From contig JANXUJ010000141.1 in the NCBI GenBank assembly GCA_025356295.1, positions 1-33,545 of the forward strand: a DNA stretch of 33,545 nucleotides. Reading direction: 5' to 3'. The notes below the pieces were generated by a model. The model saw nothing but the letters and a program-made list of their open reading frames with translations. It ran no database searches and was not told the DNA's origin. Both the position numbers and the translations under genes were made by a program. Source of the DNA: Cyanobacteriota bacterium. Its GTDB lineage: Bacteria; Cyanobacteriota; Cyanobacteriia; Pseudanabaenales; Pseudanabaenaceae. Below, one piece after another: positions 24,319 to 33,545 of the stretch; position 1 is the first letter of the stretch, and each line of letters begins with the position of its first letter.

Positions 24319-26115
24319 GTGAAAAGAAGTATGCAGAGACGGACTAAGGTCAAACAATGGAAAGCAGTTGTATTATTGCTAGTCATCGGGATGTGTTCGC
24401 TGCTGCTTTGGGGTTGCTCAGTCAAATCAGAAGCTCTCGTAAATCGCCTAGTGGTTCCGCTTGATAGTGATCTCAAAACTTTTAATCCAGTTCTCGTTCA
24501 AGATGCCTATAGTGGTATTGCGATCGGCTATACGCTAACTGGGCTGATTAGTGAGAACCCGATCACCAACGAAGTAGAACCTGAACTTGCTGAAAAATGG
24601 GAATTTCAGCAAGATGGTAAACAACTTATTTTCACAATGCGCCCTGATCTGAAATGGTCAGATGGTCAGCCGCTGACAGTTGATGACGTTCTATTCACCT
24701 ATCAAGACATTCTGTTTAATGAGAAGATTCCATCGGGTAGTCGTGATGTGTTGCGAATTGGTAAATTACAGACTTTACCTAAAGTCGAAAAACTAGACGA
24801 TCGCCGTATTTCTTTCTTTCTTAGCGAACCCTTTGCTCCTGCTTTACGCACCATCGGCGGAACGGGTATTTTACCAAAACATATTTTTGCAGCCACGATC
24901 AAGGAAGACCCTAACGATAAGGACAAAAAGTTAAAGTTCTTAGAAACATGGAATCTCAGCACTCCTGTTAATCAATTAGTTGCTAGCGGCGCTTACATCA
25001 TTCAAGAATATCGCCCATCAGAACGATTGATCTATAAACCCAATCCCTACTATTGGAAAAAAGGAAAACCATATATCGAAAAATTTGTGATGCAGATCGT
25101 GGAATCTCCTGATACAGCATTACTAAGATTTCGCTCAGGCGACCTCGATATGTATCGTCTCCGAGGTGAAGACTATCAACTACTCAAGCGTTTTGAAGCG
25201 CGCGATCGCTACAAAATCTTTAATGCTGGTCCCTCCACAGGTGAATCCTTCATCATGTTCAACTTGAATAAAGGTAAAAATCCTAAAACTAATGAATCCT
25301 TTGTTGAGCCAATCAAGTCAAAATGGTTTAATGATGTTAATTTCCGCCGGGCGATCGCTCATGCGCTAAACCGCGAAGCGATGATTACCAACCTATCGCG
25401 CGGTCTAGCCCAAAATCAAGATTCCCCAATTTCTATCCCTAGCCCCTACTTTTTGTCACCCGAAAAAGGGCTTAAAGTTTATGATTATCAGCCTGAAAAA
25501 TCAAAAGAGATTCTCTTAAAAGCAGGATATAAATATGATCAGCAGCAGCAGTTGCTAGATGCTCAAGGTAATCTAGTCCGCTTTACTTTACTGGCTCCCG
25601 CAGGTGGTCGAGTTTTGTTAGGAGCGCAAATTAAAAATGATTTAGAAAAGATTGGCATGAAGATTGACTTCAATCCAGTTGATTTTCGGATTATTTCTGA
25701 CAAACTCGACAACTCGAAACAATGGGATGCGACCATTCTTGGCTTTACAGGTGGTGCTGAACCGAATAGTGCGATTAATCTCTGGGCAACTGATGGTGAT
25801 TCACATTTATTTAATAAAGGACCAGTTGGCGATGAGAAACCTTTTATTGGTCGAGAGGTTGCGGATTGGGAAAAGAAAATCCATGACTTGATGATCAGTG
25901 GCGCGCAAGAACTCGATGAGACTAAGCGCAAAGCCATCTATGCCGAATATCAACAATTAGTGCAGGAGCAGTTACCACTTATCCATTTAACGATTCCGCT
26001 TTATCTAGTTGCTGTACGCGATCGCGTTGATAATGTCCAAACATCTGCACTCGCGGGTAGTACAGGTGTAACAGGCGCATTATGGAATGTGGAAAGCTTG
26101 AAGCTAAAAAGCTAG
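24319..26115 (+). CDS. ABC transporter solute-binding lipoprotein, family 5 (peptide/nickel type)
   Basis: This is a periplasmic binding component of an oligopeptide, dipeptide or nickel-type ABC importer. It is 598 residues long and starts at GTG 24319 after AGGAAA. A basic N-terminus and hydrophobic segment end in LLLWGCS, a lipobox with Cys as the lipidation site, so it is membrane-anchored. SBP_bac_5 features follow: FNPVLVQDAYSG, LAEKWEFQQDGKQLIFTMR, LKWSDGQPLTVDDVLFTY, FRRAIAHALNREAM, and the C-terminal LPLIHLTIPLYLVAVRDRV. No permease or ATPase genes are adjacent, so the partners lie elsewhere. The ligand is not predictable. A HIP1-rich, native-looking gene. Confidence 0.93.
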   Translation: MKRSMQRRTKVKQWKAVVLLLVIGMCSLLLWGCSVKSEALVNRLVVPLDSDLKTFNPVLVQDAYSGIAIGYTLTGLISENPITNEVEPELAEKWEFQQDGKQLIFTMRPDLKWSDGQPLTVDDVLFTYQDILFNEKIPSGSRDVLRIGKLQTLPKVEKLDDRRISFFLSEPFAPALRTIGGTGILPKHIFAATIKEDPNDKDKKLKFLETWNLSTPVNQLVASGAYIIQEYRPSERLIYKPNPYYWKKGKPYIEKFVMQIVESPDTALLRFRSGDLDMYRLRGEDYQLLKRFEARDRYKIFNAGPSTGESFIMFNLNKGKNPKTNESFVEPIKSKWFNDVNFRRAIAHALNREAMITNLSRGLAQNQDSPISIPSPYFLSPEKGLKVYDYQPEKSKEILLKAGYKYDQQQQLLDAQGNLVRFTLLAPAGGRVLLGAQIKNDLEKIGMKIDFNPVDFRIISDKLDNSKQWDATILGFTGGAEPNSAINLWATDGDSHLFNKGPVGDEKPFIGREVADWEKKIHDLMISGAQELDETKRKAIYAEYQQLVQEQLPLIHLTIPLYLVAVRDRVDNVQTSALAGSTGVTGALWNVESLKLKS

Positions 26116-26470
26116 TGGTCATGATGTTTGATAACACCTTGTCAGAGGTAAATCAGCCCAAATTTTTCTTGCAAAACTAGAAATTACACTGCAAGCTTTT
26201 CCGTAAATACTAATGGTCAGCAGAACTAATGGTCAGCAGATTTTGGTTGTTATTAATTCAGAATTGATGGATTGTTCTAAGAAAATATGCGACATCCACA
26301 AACCCATGAAATCATGAACGAGTTGCGCGATCGCCTGATTGAAATATTTGCCTGTAGAACCCATTTGGTATCTTAGTAACCCACCTTCTGCTGGTAATGG
26401 AAAGAAAAAACAATTACGAAATAGGTGCAGGGAGGAAATAATTCCTATGCCATTTATGGGAATTTGATCA
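26116..26470. other. 355-bp convergent gap
   Basis: The gap holds two tandem copies of the 16-mer ACTAATGGTCAGCAGA (26209-26224, 26225-26240). Further on is a 29-codon ATG frame (26286 onward, beginning MRHPQTHEIMNELRDRLIE) that looks more protein-like than random. It may be a gene fragment, but I recognise no family, and no ribosome-binding site precedes it. No clear terminator hairpin or RNA gene is seen. Confidence 0.5.
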
Positions 26471-29161
26471 TTACACCACCCTAATCACTTTTTCTGATCG
26501 GACTAAATCACTCTCGCCTGCGAAAATCGAGCGTCCCTGACTACTCAGCAATTCTAGAGGAATTGCTCCTAATGGCATCTGCACGGTTCTTAAACCAATA
26601 TCGTTTTCTTGACCAATTAAGAATGTTACGGGTAGATCGAGTCTGGGATCAGCGATCGCGATCATACTTACTAATTTGTCCGATCGCGTGGCAAACTTGA
26701 AACATTGAGCACCGATCGCACCACGGACAGCAGCGCGAATATTATTAGCTGATAGGCGTTTGGCAAAGCCTGCGGCAGTGATTAAAACTAGCTCAGAGTT
26801 GGGATAATTTTGCAAATCAATAATGGATACGCCGATTTGAGTTTCCGCATTTCCTAGCCGCAGTGCAATATTTCCTGCTGCGGCTCTGCCGACCGTAGGA
26901 ATTTGATTTTGATCAGCTTTGAGTCGCAAAATTCTACCAGCAGAGGTAGCGATCGCTAATTCTTGATCGATGCCGACAATATCTGCCCAAAAAAGTGAGT
27001 CATCTTCCTTGAATTTAGCTGCAACTAAGCCACGCGCGCTCATATCCGCAAATTCGGAGAGCAGCGATCGCTTGATTTTGCCTTGACTAGAAAGTAAGAC
27101 TAAACCTTCCGTTGGTTCAGAATTTAATTGAGGATTCTTTTTCCACACAAATTGCGAGACAATGCGATCGCTGCCATCGGGCAGTTTATTGTCTGGCAAC
27201 AGCGTAATTAGAGGAGTACCGCGCCCTTTGCTTTTGGTAACTGGAATATTGGCGATCGCGACTGGAAATGCTCGACCTGAATTAGTTAAGACGATCAGTT
27301 CGCGATCGCTACGAGTGTCATAAGTCGCGATCGTCACGTCATCCATGAGATCAGCCGACCGTGAGGAATTACCTTCTAAGCCTTTGACATAGCCTTTGTA
27401 AGTGATTTGCAATGTGACATCTTGCGGCGCGGCAACAGGGATATTTAGTTCTGTCGTCAAAGAGATAAGTGGGACTTCTTTGGGTTGTTTAACCTGTTTA
27501 TCTTTCGTGGATTTGCGATCGCTAGTTTTCTCGATCACCTTCTCAACTACTTTCTCAGCCTTAGCGTTTTTAGTATTTGTTTTTAGTGGTTCTAGTACAG
27601 AATTACTACCAATATCTTTACTAAGATTTTTGCGATTTTCGAGCAGATGCCAAGCAAGATGAGTCCGCCTCTGGTCACTATGTTTCTTTTTGTGATCGCG
27701 CAATTCTTTTTTGAGGTGTTTGATCAACTCACGGCGATCGCTTAGCAACTTCTCTAACTTGCTAATTTGCTGCTGCAAGGTTTCTAATTCTTCACGCAAT
27801 TTTTGCTGCTCGATCGCCGTAATGCGGCGCAAAGGCATTGAGAGAATTGCTTCAGCTTGGGTCTCTGATAGCGCAAATTCAGTTTGCAGATCGGTCTTGG
27901 CAAGGGCGCTATTACTGGCAAAGCGCAAAACCCTGATCAAGCGATCGATATCTTGCAAAACCAGCACCAATCCCTCGACCAAGTGCGATTTTTCTTGTGC
28001 TTTCTGCAATTGATAACGAAAACGCTTAACTAAAGTCTCTTCGCGAAAAGTCAAAAACTCTTGCAGTAGTTCACGCAAACTCATTTGCTTAGGAATCGAA
28101 CCTTGAAGAGCTAACAGACTTGCGCCAAAAGTTGATTGCAGCGCGGTCTGACGATATAGCTGATCTAATACGGCTTCAGGGGCAGTATCTTTCTTTAGTT
28201 CGATCACCACCCGCATTCCTTCGCGATCGCTTTCATCACGAATATCAGAAATGCCCTCGATTTTGGCATTGTTTACCAAATCAGCGATTTTCTCGATCCA
28301 TGCTGATTTGTTGACCTGATAGGGCAGCTCCGTAATAATAATCGCCAGTTTTTGCCGCTTGCCCGTCCCTTTACCGCCAAATTGCTCAACTGCCGCCACA
28401 CCTCGGACGACAATGCTCCCTCGCCCCGTCAAGTATGCCTCGCGCACACCTTCTTTATTCATAATGATTCCACCTGTCGGAAAGTCAGGCGCAGGGATCA
28501 GCTTTAATAACTGCTCATCAGCTAAATCTGGATTGTCGAGCAAAGCGATCGCGCCATCAACAACCTCACTCAAATTATGCGGCGGAATATTAGTCGCCAT
28601 CCCCACCGCGATCCCCGTTGAGCCATTCAGCAACAACATCGGCAACTGGGCTGGCAATACCGCTGGCTCTTGCTCAGAGCTATCAAAGTTATCAACAAAA
28701 TCAACAACATCTTCTTCGATTTCGCTCAGCATCGCCTCATTGCCGATCGCTGCCAACCGACATTCGGTATAACGCATTGCCGCCGCAGGATCGTTATCCA
28801 CCGAACCGAAGTTGCCATGTCCCGCTAGCAAAGGGTAACGGCTAGAAAAGTCTTGTACCAAGCGCACTAGGGCATCATAAACCGACTGATCGCCATGGGG
28901 ATGATATTTGCCCAGCACATCACCCACGACCCGCGCGCATTTACGAAAAGGGCGATCGGGGACAAGCCCCAGCTGATGCATGGCATAGATGATTCGACGA
29001 TGCACAGGTTTTAGCCCATCACGCGCATCAGGCAAGGCGCGACCGACAATCACGCTCATCGCATACTCTAAGTACGATCGCTGCATTTCCGTCTGCAATG
29101 AAGTCGGTATGATCTTCCCCCCATTTGACTCCGACCCAAAATCTAGCTGTTGCTGTGCCAT
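26471..29161 (-). CDS. Type IIA DNA topoisomerase subunit A (GyrA/ParC-like)
   Basis: This subunit cuts and rejoins both DNA strands with GyrB or ParE. From ATG 29161 it has 896 residues. The winged-helix catalytic core shows [47 protein letters not shown] and [15 protein letters not shown] with the catalytic Tyr, then [19 protein letters not shown] long coiled coil and a charged linker (about 530-600, Lys-rich) lead to the beta-pinwheel C-terminal domain. At the place of the GyrA box the sequence is [11 protein letters not shown] rather than QRRGGKG, so it may be a topoisomerase IV (ParC-type) or a second, cyanobacteria-specific A subunit; I therefore give no symbol. An upstream in-frame ATG at 29266 lies inside a palindrome loop and is rejected. 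Confidence 0.93.
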   Translation of the reverse strand: MAQQQLDFGSESNGGKIIPTSLQTEMQRSYLEYAMSVIVGRALPDARDGLKPVHRRIIYAMHQLGLVPDRPFRKCARVVGDVLGKYHPHGDQSVYDALVRLVQDFSSRYPLLAGHGNFGSVDNDPAAAMRYTECRLAAIGNEAMLSEIEEDVVDFVDNFDSSEQEPAVLPAQLPMLLLNGSTGIAVGMATNIPPHNLSEVVDGAIALLDNPDLADEQLLKLIPAPDFPTGGIIMNKEGVREAYLTGRGSIVVRGVAAVEQFGGKGTGKRQKLAIIITELPYQVNKSAWIEKIADLVNNAKIEGISDIRDESDREGMRVVIELKKDTAPEAVLDQLYRQTALQSTFGASLLALQGSIPKQMSLRELLQEFLTFREETLVKRFRYQLQKAQEKSHLVEGLVLVLQDIDRLIRVLRFASNSALAKTDLQTEFALSETQAEAILSMPLRRITAIEQQKLREELETLQQQISKLEKLLSDRRELIKHLKKELRDHKKKHSDQRRTHLAWHLLENRKNLSKDIGSNSVLEPLKTNTKNAKAEKVVEKVIEKTSDRKSTKDKQVKQPKEVPLISLTTELNIPVAAPQDVTLQITYKGYVKGLEGNSSRSADLMDDVTIATYDTRSDRELIVLTNSGRAFPVAIANIPVTKSKGRGTPLITLLPDNKLPDGSDRIVSQFVWKKNPQLNSEPTEGLVLLSSQGKIKRSLLSEFADMSARGLVAAKFKEDDSLFWADIVGIDQELAIATSAGRILRLKADQNQIPTVGRAAAGNIALRLGNAETQIGVSIIDLQNYPNSELVLITAAGFAKRLSANNIRAAVRGAIGAQCFKFATRSDKLVSMIAIADPRLDLPVTFLIGQENDIGLRTVQMPLGAIPLELLSSQGRSIFAGESDLVRSEKVIRVV

Positions 29162-29245
29162 AAAATCTACAAACGCTATACACGATAAATCACGATGATA
29201 AAAACAATGTAACAGCAAACTCAAGTCGTCTAGTATCTTCTCCTT

Positions 29246-29286
29246 AAAAGATAAAGAGGAATGCAAAGCATCCCCCTTTATCTTTT
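29246..29286. repeat. Palindrome with GCTTTGC centre between lipA and the topoisomerase gene
   Basis: Nineteen-base arms (29246-29264, 29268-29286) with only two G-T-type mismatches and the centre GCAAAGC (GCTTTGC on minus), matching the loop at 24270. It lies 20 bases after the lipA stop, upstream of the next minus-strand gene. Confidence 0.8.
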
Positions 29287-29305
29287 TGACCTTTTTGAGT
29301 TTTTT

Positions 29306-30178
29306 CTAGGTTTTTGGATATAGCTTCATCAACGCTTGGACTTGCTCAGCATGGTAAGAACTGCGGGTAAGCGGAGACGAAACTACTTGCAAAAAGCCCA
29401 TCTCTTGACCTGCCATCCGCCACCGCTCAAACTGCTCAGGCGTAACAAATTCATGCAAAGTCAAATGCTTAGCAGAAGGTTGAAGATATTGTCCAATGGT
29501 AATGATGTCGCAATCCACCGCTCTCAAGTCGCGCATTACTTCGATTACCTCTTCATGAGTTTCACCCATTCCCACCATGATTCCTGACTTGGTATAGACC
29601 CAGGGTGCAATTTCACGAGCGCGCTGCAACAGCTCTAAACTACGCTGATATTCTCCTTGTGGACGCACGCGGCGATAGAGACGTGGCACTGTCTCCGTAT
29701 TGTGATTGAGAACGTGAGGACGTGCCTCTAAAATCGTAGCTAATGCTTCCCAATTAGCACAGAGATCGGGAATTAGCATCTCAACCGTTGTCTGTGGCAT
29801 CAACTTGCGGATTTCTTCGAGGCAACGCACAAACTGAGAAGCGCCTCCATCAGCTAAATCATCACGATTGACAGAAGTAACGACTACATGTTTAAGATTC
29901 ATCCGCCGTACTGCTTTACCGAGGTTGATTGGTTCTAGCGGATCAAGAGCTTGAGGCTTTTTCTCAAAGTCAATATCGCAATAAGGACAAGCACGCGTAC
30001 AAGCTGGTCCCATAATCAAAAATGTGGCAGTACCTTGACTAAAACATTCGCCGATATTAGGGCAAGATGCTTCTTCGCAAACGGTTTTTAGCCCCAAGTC
30101 GCGCAAAACTTCTTTAACATTGCCAACGCGCTCCCACTGAGGGGCTTTGACGCGCAACCAATCTGGTTTGACTGCCAT
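29306..30178 (-). CDS. lipA: Lipoyl synthase
   Basis: LipA inserts two sulfurs into octanoyl groups on carrier domains of pyruvate dehydrogenase and related complexes using radical SAM chemistry. The 290-residue protein has both cluster sets: [12 protein letters not shown] (auxiliary 4Fe-4S cluster, sacrificed as sulfur donor) and [11 protein letters not shown] (radical SAM CxxxCxxC). [32 protein letters not shown], and near the end [13 protein letters not shown] (conserved C-terminal Ser ligand region) complete the family pattern. The length is normal. There is no strong ribosome-binding site; the leader contains a 13-bp tandem repeat. LipB is not in the window. Confidence 0.97.
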   Translation of the reverse strand: MAVKPDWLRVKAPQWERVGNVKEVLRDLGLKTVCEEASCPNIGECFSQGTATFLIMGPACTRACPYCDIDFEKKPQALDPLEPINLGKAVRRMNLKHVVVTSVNRDDLADGGASQFVRCLEEIRKLMPQTTVEMLIPDLCANWEALATILEARPHVLNHNTETVPRLYRRVRPQGEYQRSLELLQRAREIAPWVYTKSGIMVGMGETHEEVIEVMRDLRAVDCDIITIGQYLQPSAKHLTLHEFVTPEQFERWRMAGQEMGFLQVVSSPLTRSSYHAEQVQALMKLYPKT

Positions 30179-30188
30179 ATATTATTTC

Positions 30189-30221
30189 TATCCAGTATTT
30201 GTATCCAGTATTTATATCCAG
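30189..30221. repeat. 13-bp tandem repeat in the lipA leader
   Basis: TATCCAGTATTTG at 30189-30201, a copy with final A at 30202-30214, and a partial third (TATCCAG). It sits 11-43 bases upstream of the lipA ATG and so would be in its 5' untranslated region. Confidence 0.8.
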
Positions 30222-30311
30222 CTTGTGCTGTTCATGCTGCTTTTAAGAGTTTTTGTATTTTAACACTAGAGACTGTTTCGACTAGAAGCCCATGTTAATC
30301 TATAAAGTAAT

Positions 30312-30356
30312 CTAAAAGTGTAGGTCGCTGGCTACGCAAGCGACCTACACTTTTAG
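30312..30356. repeat. Long palindrome in the lipA-dnaE divergent gap
   Basis: Perfect 18-base arms (30312-30329, 30339-30356) and a 9-base loop GGCTACGCA. The outer arm AAAAGTGTAGGTCG is close to that of the palindrome at 13957. Being between divergent genes, it is not a terminator of either. Confidence 0.85.
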
Positions 30357-30386
30357 GTTTTAATCATGCTGAGATTAGAGATAGCT

Positions 30387-32978
30387 ATGACTGGATTTGT
30401 TGGACTGCACGTTCATACTGAGTATAGTTTGCTGGATGGGGCAAGCCAAATCCCTGACATGGTAAATCGCGCTGTGGAGTTAGGAATGCCTGCGATCGCG
30501 CTTACTGATCATGGGGTGATGTATGGTGCGATCGAGCTGATCAAAGTCTGCAAAGCTAAAGGGATCAAACCAATCATCGGCAACGAAATGTATGTCCTGA
30601 ATGGGGATATTACGATCCAATATAAAAGAGAAGAAAAGAAGAAGAAATATCACCAATGCGTTCTTGCTAAAGATACACAAGGCTATCGCAATCTGGTTAA
30701 ACTCACCACAATTTCTCATTTGCAAGGCTATCAAGGCAAAGGCATTTTTGCACGTCCTTGCATTAATAAAGATTATTTACTGCAATATAAAGAAGGCTTA
30801 ATGCTTACTTCAGGATGCTTGGCAGGTGAAGTTCCCCAAGCAATTATGAATGGCGATCCGAAACTAGCGAGGGAAGTAGCTGCTTGGTACAAAGAACATT
30901 TTGGCGATGATTATTATTTAGAAATTCAAGATCATGGCTATCCTGAAGATCGGATTGTGAATGTCGAGATTTGCAAGATTGCTAAGGAACTAGGCATCAA
31001 GGTAATAGCTACAAATGACTCCCACTTTACCTCTTGCCTAGATGTGGAAGCTCATGATGCGCTGCTCTGTATCCAAACTGGGAAATTAATTTCCGATCAG
31101 AAGCGCTTGCGATATAGCGGTATGGAATATATCAAGTCCTATGATGAGATGAAGCGATTGTTTCGCGATCATTTGGAAGATGATGTGATCGAAGAGTCCC
31201 TTGCAAATACACTCCTTGCCGCCGCGAAAGTTAAACCCTATGACTTGATGCGTGATCCTAGTGCGGCAGATTATCCGATTCCTGAAGGGCATACTGCCGA
31301 TACTTATTTTGAAGAAGTGACATGGCAAGGACTGCTGCAAAGGTTTAAGGCGAAGACCCATGCCGAGATTACCCAAGAATATCAAGAACGCTTGCGGTTT
31401 GAGCTAGGCATCATCATGCAGATGGGCTTTGCGACTTACTTTTTAGTTGTTTGGGATTACATTAAATATGCTAGAGATAGAAAAATTCCTGTCGGTCCTG
31501 GGCGTGGCAGTGCCGCAGGTTCGTTAGTTGCCTATTCCCTCGGTATTACCAATATTGACCCGATCCATCATGGTCTTCTATTTGAAAGATTTCTCAATCC
31601 TGAACGGAAGTCGATGCCCGATATTGATACTGATTTTTGTATCGATCATCGCAGTGAATTAATCGAATATGTGACTCAACGCTATGGACAGGAACGTGTT
31701 GCTCAGATTGTCACCTTCAACCGCTTGACTTCTAAAGCAGTTCTCAAAGATGTGGCACGAGTGCTAGATGTGTCCTATAGCGAATCTGACAAGATGGCGA
31801 AAATGATTCCTGTTTCGCGTGGTAAGCCAGCTAAGTTGAAGGTGATGATTTCTGAGGCTTCGCCCGCACCAGAGTTTCGCGATCGCTACAAAAATGATCC
31901 CAAAGTATTTGAATGGCTAGATATGGCAATGCGAATCGAGGGTGTGAACAAAAGTTCGGGTGTTCATGCGGCAGGAGTGGTGATTTCTCCATTCCCATTA
32001 GATGAAGTTGTGCCATTGCAGCGCAGTAATGAAGGGCAAGTCGTCACGCAATACACGATGGAAGATTTAGAATCTCTCGGATTGCTGAAAATGGACTTTT
32101 TAGGGTTGCGAAATCTGACCACGATCGAGCATACCAGTAAGCTAATTCGGGAAGGTCAAGAGCCAGATTTTCATATTGATGCGATCGCACCAGACATGCT
32201 CACTGAAGCAAATCAAAAAACCTACAAGCTACTCGAAAAAGGCGATCTAGAAGGCATTTTCCAATTAGAATCATCAGGCATGAAACAGATTGTCAAAGAC
32301 CTCAAGCCTTCTAATATTGAGGATATCTCTTCTATTCTTGCGCTGTATCGCCCAGGTCCATTAGACGCAGGACTGATTCCTAAGTTTATCAATCGTAAGC
32401 ATGGACGTGAAGCGATCGAGTATCAGCATCACACCCTAGAACCTATACTGAATAACACTTATGGAGTCCTTTGTTACCAAGAGCAGATTATGAAAATGGC
32501 GCAGGACTTAGCGGGATATTCGCTTGGTGCTGCGGATATGTTGCGGCGGGCGATGGGTAAAAAGAAACCTGAAGAGATGGAAAAGCAGCGTTCTATATTC
32601 CTTGATGGTTGTGCTAAAAATGGCATTAGATCAGAGATTTCTAATGACCTATTTGATCAGATGGTGATTTTTGCGGAATATTGTCTCAGTTACGATACTC
32701 TGGTGCGAACGGTGGAATATGGTCTGCTGCCCATTGGGAAGATTGTCGAACAGCAAATTAAATGTCAAGTATATAGCGTTGATGAGAATGGATTGATTTA
32801 TACGCAGCCGATCGCGCAATGGCACGATCGCGGTAAGCAGGAAGTCTTTGAATATGAGCTAGAAAATGGCGATCGCATTAAAGTTACTAAAGATCATAAG
32901 TTCATGACGACTGATGGTGAAATGTTGGCGATCGATGAGATTTTTGAGCGTGGGTTAGATTTGGCGATCGCAACATAA
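30387..32978 (+). CDS. dnaE: DNA polymerase III alpha subunit, N-terminal part, ending in the N-half of the split DnaE intein
   Basis: This is the replicative polymerase catalytic subunit, split as in most cyanobacteria. The extein part (about 765 residues) starts with the PHP domain ([44 protein letters not shown]). The polymerase core has [31 protein letters not shown] with two catalytic aspartates, [11 protein letters not shown] and [11 protein letters not shown]. After MVIFAEY the intein begins with CLSYDT at 32682; 98 intein residues end at the stop. The C-terminal intein half and the rest of DnaE must come from a separate dnaE-C gene, not in this window; protein trans-splicing then joins them. 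The start was set at ATG 30387 (MTGFVGLH) because family members begin there; ATG 30366 would add seven residues and has a possible AGG upstream. Confidence 0.96.
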   Translation: MTGFVGLHVHTEYSLLDGASQIPDMVNRAVELGMPAIALTDHGVMYGAIELIKVCKAKGIKPIIGNEMYVLNGDITIQYKREEKKKKYHQCVLAKDTQGYRNLVKLTTISHLQGYQGKGIFARPCINKDYLLQYKEGLMLTSGCLAGEVPQAIMNGDPKLAREVAAWYKEHFGDDYYLEIQDHGYPEDRIVNVEICKIAKELGIKVIATNDSHFTSCLDVEAHDALLCIQTGKLISDQKRLRYSGMEYIKSYDEMKRLFRDHLEDDVIEESLANTLLAAAKVKPYDLMRDPSAADYPIPEGHTADTYFEEVTWQGLLQRFKAKTHAEITQEYQERLRFELGIIMQMGFATYFLVVWDYIKYARDRKIPVGPGRGSAAGSLVAYSLGITNIDPIHHGLLFERFLNPERKSMPDIDTDFCIDHRSELIEYVTQRYGQERVAQIVTFNRLTSKAVLKDVARVLDVSYSESDKMAKMIPVSRGKPAKLKVMISEASPAPEFRDRYKNDPKVFEWLDMAMRIEGVNKSSGVHAAGVVISPFPLDEVVPLQRSNEGQVVTQYTMEDLESLGLLKMDFLGLRNLTTIEHTSKLIREGQEPDFHIDAIAPDMLTEANQKTYKLLEKGDLEGIFQLESSGMKQIVKDLKPSNIEDISSILALYRPGPLDAGLIPKFINRKHGREAIEYQHHTLEPILNNTYGVLCYQEQIMKMAQDLAGYSLGAADMLRRAMGKKKPEEMEKQRSIFLDGCAKNGIRSEISNDLFDQMVIFAEYCLSYDTLVRTVEYGLLPIGKIVEQQIKCQVYSVDENGLIYTQPIAQWHDRGKQEVFEYELENGDRIKVTKDHKFMTTDGEMLAIDEIFERGLDLAIAT
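32682..32978 (+). other. N-terminal half of the DnaE split intein
   Basis: 98 residues. Block A (catalytic Cys1) is [35 protein letters not shown] and the block-B motif [11 protein letters not shown] with the TxxH catalytic pair follow, ending [11 protein letters not shown]. The extein side reads FAEY before the Cys. The layout matches the well-known DnaE inteins of Nostoc and Synechocystis; the tail is a few residues shorter than the Nostoc form, and the TLVRT segment replaces TEILT. Confidence 0.95.
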
Positions 32979-32994
32979 ACTTGAGGGGCGATCG

Positions 32995-33354
32995 TTATTT
33001 AGATTTTGAATATCTGAGGCGCTGTTTGGCTAAGTCATAGGCGGGATCATGTTCGTCAAAGCTAATAATTCGTACTGTTTTAGGAAAAGGAGAATCAACA
33101 ACTCTATAGATCAATCGATATGCACAATCACCCCAGTCAACTTCTAGCGCTCGGTAATTTGCCAAATCCCCTTTTAATGCGTGGCTCGAAAAATATTGGT
33201 TTGTTTGTAGTGGATTTGTGGATAGAAGTTGTTTGAGACTGGGATACAGATTTTGTAGCTGCACTGGCAGTTTTTGAATATCCTGTTGAATGACCAGTTG
33301 ATTTTCCTGAATTGCGTATAGAGATTTCGCTTTGCGACTTTTGTTTTTGCCCAC
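32995..33354 (-). CDS. RelE/ParE-like toxin of a type II toxin-antitoxin pair
   Basis: The 119-residue basic protein (start GTG 33354) resembles RelE/ParE-superfamily toxins. NYRALEVDWGDCAYRLIYRVVD followed by KTVRIISFDEHDPAYDLAKQRL is typical of the beta-sheet core and C-terminal helix of such toxins in cyanobacteria. RelE types cut mRNA at the ribosome and ParE types block gyrase; I cannot say which this is. The gene upstream on the same strand is antitoxin-like. The stop is 17 bases from the end of the convergent dnaE-N. Confidence 0.7.
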   Translation of the reverse strand: MGKNKSRKAKSLYAIQENQLVIQQDIQKLPVQLQNLYPSLKQLLSTNPLQTNQYFSSHALKGDLANYRALEVDWGDCAYRLIYRVVDSPFPKTVRIISFDEHDPAYDLAKQRLRYSKSK

Positions 33355-33529
33355 TAACTTTGAAAATATTTATTTGTTGTTGCAATATATCTAGATCAAT
33401 TTCTTCTCCCCGTTCAATAGTTGTTACCCACTGAGAATCGTCAACTTCTAGAGGTAGCCGTTGAATTGCTTTGCCTTCAGCCGCATAGGGATTAAGTTTT
33501 GCTAATGATGAATCTGTAATGGGTTTCAT
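33137..33529 (-). CDS. Antitoxin-like protein with an anomalous extended C-terminus
   Basis: ATG 33529 begins MKPITDSSLAKLNPYAAEG; then QRLPLEVDDSQWVTTIERG and EEIDLDILQQQ look like a compact antitoxin of about 55-60 residues. The frame then continues for about 70 residues through the toxin gene in another frame, with a Ser/Thr/Lys-rich tail that looks like shadow translation. A TAG in an alternative frame (33354-33356) overlaps the toxin GTG as TAGTG, the usual coupling. One base inserted near 33373 would end the protein there. A TTG at 33535 is an alternative start. Confidence 0.6.
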   Translation of the reverse strand: MKPITDSSLAKLNPYAAEGKAIQRLPLEVDDSQWVTTIERGEEIDLDILQQQINIFKVSGQKQKSQSEISIRNSGKSTGHSTGYSKTASAATKSVSQSQTTSIHKSTTNKPIFFEPRIKRGFGKLPSARS

Positions 33530-33545
33530 ATTCAAAACATTGTCA

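Noticed and set aside
25563..25937. A 124-codon minus-strand open frame within the solute-binding protein gene
   Set aside because: Antisense to a confident gene, no motif and no ribosome-binding site.
28359..28772. A 137-codon plus-strand open frame within the topoisomerase gene
   Set aside because: Antisense shadow with low-complexity Ser/Thr/Pro content; the minus-strand gene is certain.
29162..29266. Upstream ATG extension of the topoisomerase gene by 35 residues
   Set aside because: The ATG lies in the loop of a palindrome and the extra residues are not family-like; [10 protein letters not shown] at 29161 is a natural start.

Overview
The window is chromosomal DNA from a cyanobacterium. 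The octamer GCGATCGC (HIP1, a cyanobacterial signature) is scattered through most of it. It carries chlD, a subunit of the chlorophyll-pathway Mg-chelatase. It has a DNA polymerase III alpha gene that ends in the N-terminal half of the split DnaE intein, a hallmark of cyanobacteria. It also has several cyanobacterial gene families (XisI/XisH, DUF29, cystine lyase of the C-DES type). The moderate GC content and gene families would fit a Pseudanabaena-like filamentous form, but the genus is only a guess.

Layout. 1-2231: AT-rich, HIP1-free type II restriction-modification pair (5'-truncated C5 methyltransferase plus a PD-(D/E)XK nuclease). 2274-5273: GH38 alpha-mannosidase with a palindromic repeat inserted in frame. 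5242-6595: HIP1-free three-gene minus-strand module (coiled-coil protein, unknown protein, HNH nuclease), bracketed by two diverged copies of the mannosidase 3' end. 6971-9677: chlD and a DUF2459 membrane-anchored protein. 9701-11764 (minus): thyX and a GT2-TPR glycosyltransferase. 12008-15372: C-DES-like lyase, CPBP membrane protease, DUF29 protein, aroE (minus). 15517-21926: GH57/DUF3536 glycosidase, ddl, uvrC, and a small nuclease-like protein overlapping uvrC. 21895-23620 (minus): REC-kinase hybrid, xisI and a newly recognised xisH remnant. 23751-26115: ispF and a lipoprotein solute-binding protein. 26471-30178 (minus): type IIA topoisomerase A subunit and lipA. 30387-32978: dnaE-N with split intein. 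32995-33529 (minus): RelE/ParE-like toxin and its antitoxin.

Most genes are housekeeping and are not functionally linked; small operons are visible (methyltransferase-nuclease, the HNH module, thyX-GT2, uvrC-nuclease-like, xisH-xisI, antitoxin-toxin). The non-coding structure is unusual. At least eight hairpins with long perfect or near-perfect arms sit in intergenic gaps, including divergent gaps where a terminator makes no sense, and several share a GCTTTG(T/C) loop. One more hairpin lies inside a gene. Short tandem duplications (12-17 bp, two to three copies) recur, twice copying the stop codon of the gene they end. Three places show likely recent gene decay or targeted insertion: the HNH module at the mannosidase 3' end, the xisHI operon, and the antitoxin reading frame.
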